A stretch of 35,390 nt of DNA from an uncultured Selenomonadaceae bacterium (GTDB taxonomy: Bacteria > Bacillota > Negativicutes > Selenomonadales > Selenomonadaceae): positions 1 through 35,390 of the forward strand of contig CAJOCT010000009.1 of assembly GCA_905236725.1 (NCBI GenBank), given 5' to 3'. Made by a program: the position numbers and the translations under genes. Within the stretch, counting starts at the first letter, position 1. The number at the start of each line of letters is the position of its first letter. The notes beneath the pieces are model-generated. The model was not told the origin of the DNA. It was given only the letters and a program-made list of their open reading frames with translations, and made no database searches. Positions 14,794-23,537 of this stretch are shown piece after piece.

Positions 14794-16087
14794 ATGCGCC
14801 GAAATTGCCGCTCATTTCGTAAATAATTTTCATCACGGCCTTGCAAAGTTTATCGGGGTCGTGTCTGCCCGAATCGGTTTCGCTGATTAAATCCGCCTTA
14901 ATCAGTCCGCAACCGAGCGCGTTAATTTTTTCTTCGTCAACTTCCACAGGTTGAGAGCCGCCCTCTTCGCAAAAATTTTTCGGAATCGGCGCGGAATTTA
15001 CCAAAACATAATCAATCGCGCCGCGTCCCGTGTGGTCGAGAATTGCCTTTGCATGAGCGGAGGCAGAATAATTATCGGTTTCGCCCGGCTGAGTCATCAC
15101 GTTGCAAATATAAATTTTTATCGCCTTCGACTTTTTCAGAGCCTTTGCCACGCCTTCAACCAAAAGATTCGGCATAATCGAAGTATAAAGACTGCCGGGA
15201 CCCAAAATAATCGCGTCGGAATTTTCAATGGCTTCAATCGCGGCGGGAACTGCGGGAACTTTTTTCGGGAAAAGTTGAACGCGACGAATTTTTTTGTGAG
15301 CTTCGGGAATTTGAGATTCGCCTTCGACAACCGTGCCGTCAGTCATAATCGCGTCGAGACGGACGGAAACTTTGCTTGCGGGAATGACGCGCCCTTTCAC
15401 CGCCAAAACTTTCGACGATTCTTTCAAAGCAGTTTCCATATCTCCTGTAACTTCGTTCATCGCCGCGATAAATAAATTTCCGAAACTGTGACCCGCAAGA
15501 GCCGTCGAGCCTTTGAAACGATATTGAAAAAGTTTTTCCATCAGCGGTTCAGTATCCGCGAGGGCAACCAGACAATTTCTCAAATCGCCGGGCGGAATGA
15601 TTCCGAGTTCTTCGCGCAGTCTTCCCGAACTTCCGCCGTCGTCCGCAACCGTTACAACCGCCGAAACATTGCTTGTCGATTCCTTTATTCCGCGCAACAA
15701 AACCGACAGGCCATGACCGCCGCCGATAACCGTGACGACAGGACCGCGACTTAATTTTTGCTTCTGATAAATCAGATTAACAATTTTTTCCGAGCGATCG
15801 GGAATTAAAACGGCAATAATCGAACGAATAATTGAGCGCGTGGAAAACATCATCAAACACGCGCCGATTATGACAATAACAACGCCTGCCGCCATGGTAA
15901 ATTGATAATTGTAACTGCCGACCGTCATGTAAACGAATCTGAAAATTTCTTCCTCCGCACGCCCGAGATATTCATAATTCAAAGCAAGTGCCGCCCCGAA
16001 ACTTACCAACAAAACGCCGATTGCAAAGACTAAAAGCCAGCGTTTCATTTTCATTCCGGGATACAGCCATTTTAAAAGATTTAACAT
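14792..16087 (-). CDS. yvcK: YvcK/CofD-like gluconeogenesis factor with N-terminal membrane segments
   Basis: 431 aa. Residues about 115-420 are the CofD/YvcK fold that binds UDP-sugars: VVTVIGGGHGLSVLLRGIK, VADDGGSSGRLREE, PPGDLRNCL, GHSFGNL, and ILGPGSLYTSI. In Bacillus, YvcK is needed for growth on gluconeogenic carbon sources and for cell shape through PBP1 placement. Two hydrophobic segments near residues 17-37 and 62-82 precede the domain, so this is the membrane-tethered form. GAGGA lies 6 nt before the ATG. It follows rapZ in the same direction. The whiA gene that often comes next is absent; the gene ends at a convergent terminator. Confidence 0.93.
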   Translation of the reverse strand: MLNLLKWLYPGMKMKRWLLVFAIGVLLVSFGAALALNYEYLGRAEEEIFRFVYMTVGSYNYQFTMAAGVVIVIIGACLMMFSTRSIIRSIIAVLIPDRSEKIVNLIYQKQKLSRGPVVTVIGGGHGLSVLLRGIKESTSNVSAVVTVADDGGSSGRLREELGIIPPGDLRNCLVALADTEPLMEKLFQYRFKGSTALAGHSFGNLFIAAMNEVTGDMETALKESSKVLAVKGRVIPASKVSVRLDAIMTDGTVVEGESQIPEAHKKIRRVQLFPKKVPAVPAAIEAIENSDAIILGPGSLYTSIMPNLLVEGVAKALKKSKAIKIYICNVMTQPGETDNYSASAHAKAILDHTGRGAIDYVLVNSAPIPKNFCEEGGSQPVEVDEEKINALGCGLIKADLISETDSGRHDPDKLCKAVMKIIYEMSGNFGA

Positions 16088-16104
16088 TTAATTTCCTCAT
16101 CAAA

Positions 16105-16139
16105 CATTACGCATTACGCATTACTAATTACGCATTGAT
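16105..16139. repeat. Heptamer array between rapZ and yvcK
   Basis: Five 7-bp units: CATTACG, CATTACG, CATTACT, AATTACG, CATTGAT. It fills nearly all the 52-bp gap and abuts the rapZ stop codon. Confidence 0.85.
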
Positions 16140-17081
16140 TTAAACTTCCCGGACATCGTTTTTCATCAAGTCGCGGTGTTCAAGATTTACCGTGAAACCT
16201 TTTTTGACGAGCAGTTCAAAAATATGTTTCGCAATAAAAACGCTCCTGTGCATGCCGCCCGTGCAACCGACCGCAATGACTAACTGACTTTTTCCTTCGC
16301 GAACATATTGCGGCACAAGAAAATCAATCAGCGGATCGAGTTTTTTCAAAAATTCTTGCGTGACAGGTTTTTCGGAAATATAGTCTGCAACTTCTTGAAC
16401 GCTCCCGCTTTTGTGCCGAAGACTTTCGATATAAAACGGATTGGGCAAAAATCTCACGTCCAAAACCATGTCCGCGTCGAGAGGCATCCCGAATTTAAAG
16501 CCGAAACTCAAGACCGAAATATTCATTCCGATACCTTCTTTTTTGCCGAAAAGCTGTTTAATTTTTTCGCGCAGTTCAGTTTTCGTCAAATTTGAAGTGT
16601 CGATAATGTAAGTCGCCTTGTTACGAACGCCCTCAAGTCTTTCGCGCTCCTTTGCAACGCCGTCGGAAATTCTTGTGGAAGGAGCCATCGGGTGACGGCG
16701 GCGAGTTTCTTTGTAGCGGCGAATAATCGCGTCGTCTGTCGCGTCCATAAAAAGCATTTCGTAATCTTGATCGTTTCTGTCCATTTCTTCAAGGACGTGA
16801 ATCAAGTTGTCGAAAAATTCGCGGCTGCGCGTGTCCACAACCAAAACCACGTGGCTGACGTGATTGGCGGCGTGCGAACAAAGTTCAACAAATTTCGGAA
16901 TGAAAACCGGCGGCAAATTGTCCACGCAAAAATATCCCAAGTCTTCCAAAAATCTGCAGGCTTGAGTTTTGCCGCTGCCGCTCATCCCCGTCACAATAAT
17001 TATCCGCGTTTTTTCCGGCGCATTTTTTTTATCTTCATCGAATTTAATTTGTTCTTCCGAATTTTGAATATCAACTTCCAT
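16140..17081 (-). CDS. rapZ: RNase adapter / nucleotide-binding protein RapZ (YvcJ)
   Basis: 313 aa from ATG at 17081, with GGGAG at 17095-17091; TTG at 17090 would abut that site and is rejected. The N-terminal P-loop is GMSGSGKT (32-39), followed by FLEDLGYFCVDNLPP, the family signature. The C-terminal half has SFGFKFGMPLDADMVLDVRFLPNP and AVGCTGGMHRSV, which contains the phosphate or UDP-sugar binding site. In E. coli RapZ controls amino-sugar synthesis through sRNA decay; in Firmicutes it pairs with YvcK and affects envelope metabolism and competence. A perfect TATAAT promoter lies just upstream, opposite comF. Confidence 0.95.
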   Translation of the reverse strand: MEVDIQNSEEQIKFDEDKKNAPEKTRIIIVTGMSGSGKTQACRFLEDLGYFCVDNLPPVFIPKFVELCSHAANHVSHVVLVVDTRSREFFDNLIHVLEEMDRNDQDYEMLFMDATDDAIIRRYKETRRRHPMAPSTRISDGVAKERERLEGVRNKATYIIDTSNLTKTELREKIKQLFGKKEGIGMNISVLSFGFKFGMPLDADMVLDVRFLPNPFYIESLRHKSGSVQEVADYISEKPVTQEFLKKLDPLIDFLVPQYVREGKSQLVIAVGCTGGMHRSVFIAKHIFELLVKKGFTVNLEHRDLMKNDVREV

Positions 17082-17101
17082 TTTTATCAACTCCCGCGTA
17101 A

Positions 17102-17153
17102 ATTATATTTCTATGCTCTTAAACGTGCAAGTTAAAATTTTCTGTATTATAAT
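17102..17153. promoter_or_regulatory. Symmetric divergent promoters of rapZ and comF
   Basis: On minus: TTGCAC (17130-17125), 17 bp, TATAAT (17107-17102). On plus: the same hexamer read as GTGCAA, 17 bp, TATAAT (17148-17153). The two promoters thus share one -35 region at the exact centre, so polymerases should compete. The -35 matches are weak (3 of 6 each); both -10 boxes are perfect. Confidence 0.65.
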
Positions 17154-17178
17154 AAAAAAAAAATTTCGGAGCAGAAAA

Positions 17179-17844
17179 ATGCTGAACTTTATGAAAACAA
17201 CGCTGATATATCTGATTTTTCCGCCGCTGTGCCCGGTGTGCAAAGAAATTGTCGACGAGCGCGGGGAATTTTGCCCCGACTGCATAAAAAAAATTTGGTT
17301 TATGCACTTTGAAAAAAATTTTCCCGAAATTTTGGATGAGGTTTTTTGTCTGACGAAATATCACGGCGGTACACAAAATTTATTGCTCAAGCTGAAGTTT
17401 GAAAAAAAATTATCTGCCCTCTTGCCGATAAAAAAAATTTTGTCGATGGTTGCCGATGATGAAAATTTAAAAAAATTTATCGCTCAAGCCGATTTTGCAG
17501 TTTTCGTACCTCTCCATGAAAAAAGATTTAAAGAACGCGGTTACAATCAAACCGATTTAATTTTCAGAGATTTTTTGACCGAAAAAAATTTGCCGATTGA
17601 AAATTTTCTAATCAGAAAAAAATCTACGCCGAAACTTTACAAATTCGACTTCCCCGAGCGAAAAAAATTTTTGGAAGACGCTTTTGAAGTCGTCGAAGGC
17701 GCAAATTTAAACGGCAAAAAAATTTTATTGCTTGATGATATTTTCACGACGGGCGCAACTGCTTCGGAATGTGCGCGGGTTTTAAAAAATCACGGTGCGG
17801 AAAAAGTTTTTGTCTTGACTTTTGCAACGGCAAGTAATTTTTAA
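17179..17844 (+). CDS. ComF family phosphoribosyltransferase-like protein
   Basis: 221 aa. The N-terminus has a double zinc-finger-like pattern, CPVCKEIVDERGEFCPDC. The C-terminal half is a PRTase fold with LLLDDIFTTGATASEC (the PRPP-binding loop), preceded by FVPLHEKRFKERGYNQTDLI. ComF in Bacillus is needed for DNA uptake during competence, and homologues assist replication-fork or ssDNA processes. I choose ATG at 17179, with GGAG at 17168-17171. The frame also opens at 17113, but that would include the promoter. Confidence 0.9.
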   Translation: MLNFMKTTLIYLIFPPLCPVCKEIVDERGEFCPDCIKKIWFMHFEKNFPEILDEVFCLTKYHGGTQNLLLKLKFEKKLSALLPIKKILSMVADDENLKKFIAQADFAVFVPLHEKRFKERGYNQTDLIFRDFLTEKNLPIENFLIRKKSTPKLYKFDFPERKKFLEDAFEVVEGANLNGKKILLLDDIFTTGATASECARVLKNHGAEKVFVLTFATASNF

Positions 17845-17871
17845 AGTGCCTGAAAAAATTCTTTCGCATCT

Positions 17872-17906
17872 CAACTAACCCCTGCCCCCTATCCGCTACC
17901 CACTAA
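17872..17906. repeat. Heptamer array after comF
   Basis: Five units: CAACTAA, CCCCTGC, CCCCTAT, CCGCTAC, CCACTAA. The A/T-rich TGAAAAAATTCTTT lies just before it, like the centre of the other copies. The rest of the 194-bp gap before cheB (17907-18038) shows no clear promoter or gene. Confidence 0.8.
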
Positions 17907-18038
17907 ATTTAAGCAGATATTTTTTTCGGCTAATGAAGGAACTTTTTCAAGTCGGGCGAATAAAAAGAGGAACAATTATTTTTCGGACAATAACGCGAGT
18001 ATTGAAAAATTTTCTCGAACCCCAAAGGAGTGACGCTG

Positions 18039-19196
18039 ATGATTCGTGTATTGATTGCTGACGATTCGGCTTTTATGCGAAAAGTTTTGTCTGATTTGTT
18101 CAACAAGCAAAGCGACTTCGAAGTTGCGGGGACGGCAATCAATGGAAAAGATGCTGTTGATAAAGTAAAAAAACTTCAGCCTGATTTGCTGACTTTGGAT
18201 GTGACGATGCCGGTTATGGACGGATTGAACGCACTGGCGATAATCATGGAAGAAAATCCCGTGCCGGTCGTCATGGTAAGTTCGGCAACTCAAAGAGGAG
18301 CGGACGCAACAATTCGAGCATTGGCGTTGGGCGCGGTGGATTTTATCAGCAAGGCGGGCGGACCGATTTCAAAAATCGACACAATTTCTGATGAATTGCT
18401 TGATAAATGTCGGTCGGCGGCAAAAGCGCATGTTTCAAAATTCAGAGCTTCCGAATCCAGACCCGTAAGTTACAGACCGAGGTTGCCCGATCCCCCCGCG
18501 CTGAAACAAATTGAAGTCAAACGAAAGACAGGTTTTGTTCTCGGACAAAAACCCGTCATAAATAAAATTCCTTCGCAGTCACCGGGTTCGATAACAACAA
18601 CTTTCGCCCCGAGTATCGGCACGGGAAAAAAACTTGTCGTCATCGGAACTTCGACGGGCGGACCTCAAGCCTTGCAAACGGTCATAACTCGATTGCCGGG
18701 AAATTTGCCTTGCGGAGTTGTTGTCGTTCAGCATATGCCGGCGGGTTTTACGAAGTCTTTGGCAGAAAGATTAAATTCAATCAGCGAAATTGCCGTCAAG
18801 GAAGCGGAACACGATGAACTGATTAAGCCCGGACAAGTTTACATCGCCCCGGGAGATTTTCAGTTGAGAATCGCTCCTGCATTGAACGGGGAAAGAAAAA
18901 TTCTCTTAAGCAAAGATCCGCCGGTAGGAAATCATCGACCGGCTGTCAATGTCATGTTCGATTCTGCCGCGCAATTCGGCAAAGATTTAGTTTCCGTGAT
19001 TATGACGGGAATGGGCAGCGACGGTTGCAAGGGCATGAAAAAAATAAAAGATAACGGCGGCTACTCAATCGCGCAGGACGAACCGAGTTGCGTAGTTTAC
19101 GGTATGCCCAAAGCCGTTGTGGACGCGGGACTTGCCGACGAGGTACGCCCTCTTACAAAAATCGCCGAAGCTATCGTTGAAGCTGTTCGACGTTGA
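18039..19196 (+). CDS. cheB: Chemotaxis protein-glutamate methylesterase/deamidase CheB
   Basis: 385 aa. The N-terminal receiver domain has Asp8/Asp9, the phospho-acceptor Asp54 in LTLDVTMPVMDG, and Lys105. A Pro/Lys linker (about 135-195) joins it to the methylesterase domain, with catalytic Ser205 in IGTSTGGPQAL, His232 in VVVQHMPAGF and Asp328 in MTGMGSDG. It removes methyl groups from chemoreceptors when phosphorylated by CheA. AAAGGAG lies 8 nt before ATG 18039; the GTG at 18030 overlaps this site. It opens the chemotaxis cluster. No cheR is seen in the window. Confidence 0.97.
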   Translation: MIRVLIADDSAFMRKVLSDLFNKQSDFEVAGTAINGKDAVDKVKKLQPDLLTLDVTMPVMDGLNALAIIMEENPVPVVMVSSATQRGADATIRALALGAVDFISKAGGPISKIDTISDELLDKCRSAAKAHVSKFRASESRPVSYRPRLPDPPALKQIEVKRKTGFVLGQKPVINKIPSQSPGSITTTFAPSIGTGKKLVVIGTSTGGPQALQTVITRLPGNLPCGVVVVQHMPAGFTKSLAERLNSISEIAVKEAEHDELIKPGQVYIAPGDFQLRIAPALNGERKILLSKDPPVGNHRPAVNVMFDSAAQFGKDLVSVIMTGMGSDGCKGMKKIKDNGGYSIAQDEPSCVVYGMPKAVVDAGLADEVRPLTKIAEAIVEAVRR

Positions 19197-19204
19197 TATA
19201 TATT

Positions 19205-19274
19205 TAGTTTATAGTTGTCAGTGTGTAGCAGACAGAAATTTTCTAACAACTAAAAACTACAAACTACCAACTAA
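19205..19274. repeat. Heptamer hairpin between cheB and cheA
   Basis: Left arm units TAGTTTA, TAGTTGT, CAGTGTG, TAGCAGA; centre GAAATTTTC; right arm units TAACAAC, TAAAAAC, TACAAAC, TACCAAC, TAAAATT. The arms are partly complementary. It fills the intergenic gap, and the cheA ribosome site GGAGGAG follows directly. Confidence 0.85.
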
Positions 19275-19290
19275 AATTGGAGGAGTATGA

Positions 19291-21447
19291 ATGGAAACTA
19301 ATCAGTATATGGAGATGTTTCTGGACGAGTCGCACGAACATTTACAATCCTTGAACGACGGCTTGCTGGGCTTGGAAGATGATTCAAGCGATTTATCTAT
19401 TCTTAACGAAATATTCCGAAATGCTCATACTTTAAAAGGTATGTCGGCAACTATGGGATATAATAAAATTGCCGAACTCACTCACGAGATGGAAGACGTT
19501 TTGGACGCTCTTCGCAAGGAACAAATTAAAGTCCGCGAAGACATCATCGACACGCTTTTTAAATGCGTCGATTCCCTCGAACAGATGATTGACAACGTGG
19601 CAAACGGCGATCCCGAAGATTTAATCGACGTTTCGGATTTGGTTGCAAAGTTGAGTGCAATTTTAAGCGGCAAGACTGTTGAGGGCGGCGATGCGGCGGC
19701 GGCTCCTGCACCTGCAGCGGCTCAACCTGCGGCGGCGGCTCAACCTGCGGCGGCGGCTCCTTCTGCGGCAAGTGCAATCGTTCAGGAATTAACCGAAACT
19801 GAAAAAACCGTCATCAAAGAGGCGGAAAAAGACGGCATGCGCGGAATACATTTGACCGTTTCCCTTGCCGAAACTTGCTTGCTGAAATCTGCGCGTTCTT
19901 ATATGGTTATGAATGCGCTGGACGAAATCGGCACGGTTATAAAATCAATTCCGCCAGCCGAAGACCTTGAGCAAGAAAAATTTGAACGCTCATTTGAAGT
20001 TATTTTGGTCACGGCGGTTGAAGAATCCGCAGTCGTTGAGGCCGTTACGAATATTTCCGAAGTCGAAAAAGCCGAAACTTCGATTATCGATTTGAACGCA
20101 CAGCCTGCACCGGCTCCTGCGGCGGCTCCCGCTCCTGCACCGGCTCCTGCGGCGGCTCCCGCTCCTGCACCGGCTCCTGCGGCTTCGGCTCCGGCAAATG
20201 CTCCCGCTCCTGCGGCGAAACCTCCTGCGGCAAAAGCTCCCGCGGCAAAAGGGGCGGCGAAACCTCCTGCAGGCGGCGGCGCGGCTTCCAAAAAAAGTCA
20301 TGCAAGTCAGTCCGTCCGCGTTGACATTGATAAACTCGACACGCTCATGAACTTGATGGGCGAGCTCGTTATAAATAAAGTTCGTCTCGAACAGATCGGG
20401 CAAACTCACAGACTTTCAGAACTCACCGAAACTCTTGAGCAAATGGATCGCGTCACAACGGATTTGCAAAACATCGTCATGAAAGTCCGCATGGTTCCCG
20501 TCAGCCAAGTCTTTAACCGTTTCCCGCGCATGGTTCGCGACGTTACAAAAGAACTCAATAAAGAAATTAACCTCACAATCGAAGGTGAAGAAACAGAACT
20601 TGACCGCACGGTTATCGATGAAATCGGCGACCCGATTATGCACCTTTTGAGAAATTCTCTTGACCATGGCGTTGAAATGCCCGATGAGCGCGAGGCGAAG
20701 GGCAAACCACGCGTCGGTGAAGTCGGTCTTATCGCACGCCACGAAGGCAACAACGTCGTCATCATGGTCACAGACGACGGCAAGGGAATTGATGCCGATA
20801 AAATCCGCGCAAAGGCCGTTGAGAAAGGTCTTTACAGTCAAGAAGAAGTCGACAAGATGGACGACCAAGACGCGGTAAGGATTATCTTTTTGCCCGGCTT
20901 TTCGACTGCAGAAAAAATCAGTGACATTTCCGGGCGCGGCGTCGGCATGGACGTTGTTCGCAGTAAAATTGAATCGCTTTCCGGTCACGTCGATGTTGAA
21001 ACGCACGTCAACGAAGGATCGGTCTTTAAAATTAAATTGCCGTTGACTTTGGCAATTATTCAGGCGATGCTCGTGCAGGTTCAAGAAGAAATCTACGCAA
21101 TTCCGCTCGGCTCGATTGACAGCACAATCAACGTTCAACTTTCAGACATTAAAACAGTTCAAAATCGCGAAGTCATAGTTTTGCGCGGCGAAATTATCCC
21201 GATAATTCGCATGGAAGATACACTCTTCGTGCCGCACGTCAAAGATTCCGAAGAACTTTTTGTCGTCGTCGTTCACGCGGGCGAAGCAAAAGCCGGCTTG
21301 GTTGTCGACAAGTTAATCGGTCAACAGGAAATCGTTATCAAAACTCTGGGCAATTTGTTCATGGGATTGAAAATGTTCTCGGGCGCGACGGTTCTCGGCG
21401 ACGGTCGTGTTGCCTTAATTTTGGACGTTGCTACAATGCTTCAATAA
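19291..21447 (+). CDS. cheA: Chemotaxis histidine kinase CheA
   Basis: 718 aa with the five CheA domains. P1 HPt carries phospho-His46 in NAHTLKGMSATMGY. After an Ala/Pro linker (about 130-165) comes a P2-like CheY/CheB-binding domain (about 170-265). A second, longer Ala/Pro/Lys linker (about 270-345) follows. P3 dimerization (SVRVDIDKLDTLMNLMGELV) leads to P4 ATPase with N box HLLRNSLDHGVE, G1 VTDDGKGID and G2 SGRGVGMDVV. P5 is CheW-like at the end. It autophosphorylates and passes phosphate to CheY and CheB. The linkers are encoded by short tandem DNA repeats, unusual in a conserved gene. Confidence 0.97.
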   Translation: METNQYMEMFLDESHEHLQSLNDGLLGLEDDSSDLSILNEIFRNAHTLKGMSATMGYNKIAELTHEMEDVLDALRKEQIKVREDIIDTLFKCVDSLEQMIDNVANGDPEDLIDVSDLVAKLSAILSGKTVEGGDAAAAPAPAAAQPAAAAQPAAAAPSAASAIVQELTETEKTVIKEAEKDGMRGIHLTVSLAETCLLKSARSYMVMNALDEIGTVIKSIPPAEDLEQEKFERSFEVILVTAVEESAVVEAVTNISEVEKAETSIIDLNAQPAPAPAAAPAPAPAPAAAPAPAPAPAASAPANAPAPAAKPPAAKAPAAKGAAKPPAGGGAASKKSHASQSVRVDIDKLDTLMNLMGELVINKVRLEQIGQTHRLSELTETLEQMDRVTTDLQNIVMKVRMVPVSQVFNRFPRMVRDVTKELNKEINLTIEGEETELDRTVIDEIGDPIMHLLRNSLDHGVEMPDEREAKGKPRVGEVGLIARHEGNNVVIMVTDDGKGIDADKIRAKAVEKGLYSQEEVDKMDDQDAVRIIFLPGFSTAEKISDISGRGVGMDVVRSKIESLSGHVDVETHVNEGSVFKIKLPLTLAIIQAMLVQVQEEIYAIPLGSIDSTINVQLSDIKTVQNREVIVLRGEIIPIIRMEDTLFVPHVKDSEELFVVVVHAGEAKAGLVVDKLIGQQEIVIKTLGNLFMGLKMFSGATVLGDGRVALILDVATMLQ
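20104..20182 (+). repeat. 30-bp tandem repeat in the cheA linker
   Basis: About 2.6 copies of a 30-bp unit (CCTGCACCGGCTCCTGCGGC plus 10 bases), starting at 20104, 20134 and 20164 and encoding alternating Ala and Pro. A shorter 18-bp repeat lies in the first linker near 19727-19765. Confidence 0.85.
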
Positions 21448-21473
21448 TTGAAAAAAGGGGAGGGTAAAATTTT

Positions 21474-21950
21474 ATGGCGAGAGATACCATGATCAATGAT
21501 CTCGGCGAAGAAGTAAATTTAAACGAAGGTATGCAGGTTGTGGCGTTCAAACTGCGCGACGAAGAATACGGCGTAAATATTTTTCAAGTGCAGGAAATTC
21601 GCAACCTCGTTGATATAACGCGAGTGCCTTTTGCCGCAAGTTACATAAAAGGCGTTATCAATTTGCGCGGAAGTGTTCTGCCGGTCATCGACTTAAAAAG
21701 TCGGCTCGGTCTTGAGCAAATGCCTTACACCGAAAACACGCGAATTGTTACGGTAATGGTCGGAGATTTGCCTGTCGGAATGCTCGTCGACGCGGTGACG
21801 GAAGTTTTGACCATTCGTTCAAAATTAGTCGATACAAAAAAAGCAATTAACGAAAAAGACATCAGCAAATTTTTGAGCGGTATCGGAAATATTGACGGGC
21901 GATTGGTTATTATGTTAAATTTAGAAGAAATTGTCGGAGTTTCAGGCTGA
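21474..21950 (+). CDS. cheW: Chemotaxis coupling protein CheW
   Basis: 158-aa CheW-domain protein that bridges chemoreceptors to CheA. Typical blocks are VVAFKLRDEEYGVNIFQVQEIRN, SYIKGVINLRGSVLPVIDLKSRLG and GMLVDAVTEVLTI. A 16-residue N-terminal extension precedes the fold. The ribosome site GGGGAGGG precedes the ATG, and the gene begins 26 nt after cheA. Confidence 0.97.
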   Translation: MARDTMINDLGEEVNLNEGMQVVAFKLRDEEYGVNIFQVQEIRNLVDITRVPFAASYIKGVINLRGSVLPVIDLKSRLGLEQMPYTENTRIVTVMVGDLPVGMLVDAVTEVLTIRSKLVDTKKAINEKDISKFLSGIGNIDGRLVIMLNLEEIVGVSG

Positions 21951-22001
21951 ATAATTTTGGTTATGAGTTCCACCTGTAAACTGAAGTGAGGTTTGTTTTA
22001 G

Positions 22002-22616
22002 ATGAATGATGAATACGATTTGAGTCCGATACAACTCGACGCGTTGCGGGAAATCGGTAATGTCGGGGCGGGAAATTCCGCAACCGCACTTTCACAGATT
22101 ATAAACAAAAGAATTGATATGAACGTGCCGAAAGTTGCGCTCGTGCCGATTGAAGCCGTTCCCGATTTGGTCGGCGGTCCCGATGCCATTGTTGTCGGCG
22201 TATTTTTGAGAATTTACGGCAGAGCCCCGGGCAATGTCTTATTTCTCATGCCGCAAAAAAGTGCGTTTTACCTCGTCGATACTCTCATGGGTCGGGAGCA
22301 CGGCACAACTAAAACGCTTGATTTTATGGACGAGTCGGCACTCATGGAAATCGGCAACATTCTTTCCGGTGCATACTTAAACGCATTTTTCAGCTTTACA
22401 CATATTTCGATGTTGCCGTCAATTCCCGCGCTTGCAATGGACATGGCCGGCGCAATTCTAAACATAATTCTTGTACAACTCGGGCAAATGGGAGACCAGG
22501 CAATGGTTATCGAGACAGAATTTTTGGCAGAGGATGACGGAATCAGCGGACATTTTTTCCTTGTGCCTGATCCGGGTTCACTTGGAATTTTGATTGAGGC
22601 AGTAGGAGTTGAGTAA
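22002..22616 (+). CDS. cheC: CheY-P phosphatase CheC
   Basis: 204 aa of the CheC/CheX/FliY family with two active-site helices, as in CheC: EIGNVGAGNSATALS (Glu17, Asn20) and EIGNILSGAYLNAF (Glu116, Asn119). CheC removes phosphate from CheY-P and binds CheD as an adaptation signal in Bacillus and Thermotoga. GAGG precedes the ATG. CheD starts 2 nt after its stop, so the pair are translationally coupled, as expected for interacting proteins. Confidence 0.96.
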   Translation: MNDEYDLSPIQLDALREIGNVGAGNSATALSQIINKRIDMNVPKVALVPIEAVPDLVGGPDAIVVGVFLRIYGRAPGNVLFLMPQKSAFYLVDTLMGREHGTTKTLDFMDESALMEIGNILSGAYLNAFFSFTHISMLPSIPALAMDMAGAILNIILVQLGQMGDQAMVIETEFLAEDDGISGHFFLVPDPGSLGILIEAVGVE

Positions 22617-22618
22617 TA

Positions 22619-23104
22619 ATGGCAAACCTCATAAAGGTTGGTATGGCTGATTACAAGGTGGGGCGCAGTCCGTCAACGCTCATCAGTTACGGCTTGGGTT
22701 CTTGTATAGGTATTTCCCTGTACGATCCGCAAACGAAAATCGGCGGTCTGCTCCACATCATGTTACCTGACAGCACACAGGCTAGAGCAAGCGACAATCC
22801 CGCCAAATTCGCCGATACAGGTATTCCCCTTATGCTGAATGACGTTATTGCGCTTGGAGCGTCCAGAAGTCGTTTGGTTGCGAAAATTGCGGGCGGTGCG
22901 CAAATGTTCGCCTTCGCAAATGCAACCGACATCATGCGCGTAGGTAATCGTAATGCGGACGCAGTCAAACAAATTTTGCGGCGCAACGGCATTAAAGTCA
23001 TCGCGGAAGATACCGGCGGAAATTACGGGCGTACTGTGCAAATTGACTTGAACACGGGCGTTTACAAAGTCAAAACCATTGACCGCGGCGAAAAAGATAT
23101 TTAA
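22619..23104 (+). CDS. cheD: Chemoreceptor glutamine deamidase CheD
   Basis: 161 aa. The catalytic Cys29 lies in SYGLGSCIGISLYDP and His46 in GGLLHIMLPDS. KIAGGAQMF and NxGGNYGRTV follow, as in the family. It deamidates receptor glutamines and is regulated by binding CheC. The start is ATG at 22619, with a GGAG-type site in the last cheC codons. Confidence 0.97.
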   Translation: MANLIKVGMADYKVGRSPSTLISYGLGSCIGISLYDPQTKIGGLLHIMLPDSTQARASDNPAKFADTGIPLMLNDVIALGASRSRLVAKIAGGAQMFAFANATDIMRVGNRNADAVKQILRRNGIKVIAEDTGGNYGRTVQIDLNTGVYKVKTIDRGEKDI

Positions 23105-23140
23105 AGTTGGCAGATTGTCTGTCTGAAAAAGGTGATTACT

Positions 23141-23461
23141 GTGTCAACAATATTGATGGCATTATCGTTGGGCGCAGTTTCCATGATAATTGTATTCATT
23201 TCGGGAATGATGAGCGGAGTCGTGCGGTTCGGGACGTTGTCTTTGCGGAGTTTTATCGCTTTTTGCGTGACAACTGCGTTGACGTATTTTATTTTGATGA
23301 TTTTTGAAATGTACGACGAACGCAGGCGAAAAGAAGTTGAAAAGGTTGCAAAAGAACTTGCGACAGATGAAGAAAATTCCGCGGCTGAAAATCCTTCGGC
23401 GGAAGATAATACACACGGAAATTTTCAACCGGTAAATCCCGGCGATTATCCTCAAGCATAA
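23141..23461 (+). CDS. Small membrane protein of unknown function in the chemotaxis cluster
   Basis: 106 aa from GTG at 23141, with AAAGGTGAT at 23128-23136; GTG at 23132 lies inside that site. Two hydrophobic segments (SLGAVSMIIVFISGMMSGVV and SFIAFCVTTALTYFILMIF) are followed by a charged, Glu/Asn/Pro-rich cytoplasmic or periplasmic tail from about residue 52. I do not recognise a family. Position between cheD and fliA suggests a motility role, but no motif shows it. Confidence 0.75.
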   Translation: MSTILMALSLGAVSMIIVFISGMMSGVVRFGTLSLRSFIAFCVTTALTYFILMIFEMYDERRRKEVEKVAKELATDEENSAAENPSAEDNTHGNFQPVNPGDYPQA

Positions 23462-23463
23462 TT

Positions 23464-23511
23464 TAGTTGCCGGAAAATTTCTGCCCACTACCCACTGACA
23501 ACTGCCCACTA
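23464..23511. repeat. Heptamer array between the small membrane protein gene and fliA
   Basis: Left part TAGTTGC, centre GGAAAATTTCTG, right arm units CCCACTA, CCCACTG, ACAACTG, CCCACTA in strict 7-bp phase. It fills the 76-bp gap between the two genes. Confidence 0.85.
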
Positions 23512-23537
23512 ATTTTGCATGGAGCGGGGTGAAAGAC

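Noticed and set aside
17907-18038. A sigma-28 promoter upstream of cheB
   Set aside because: Partial matches to TAAA and GCCGATAA exist, but their spacing is wrong.
19899-20409. Minus-strand Ala/Gly- or Arg-rich frames opposite cheA
   Set aside because: They are shadows of the Ala/Pro linker repeats.
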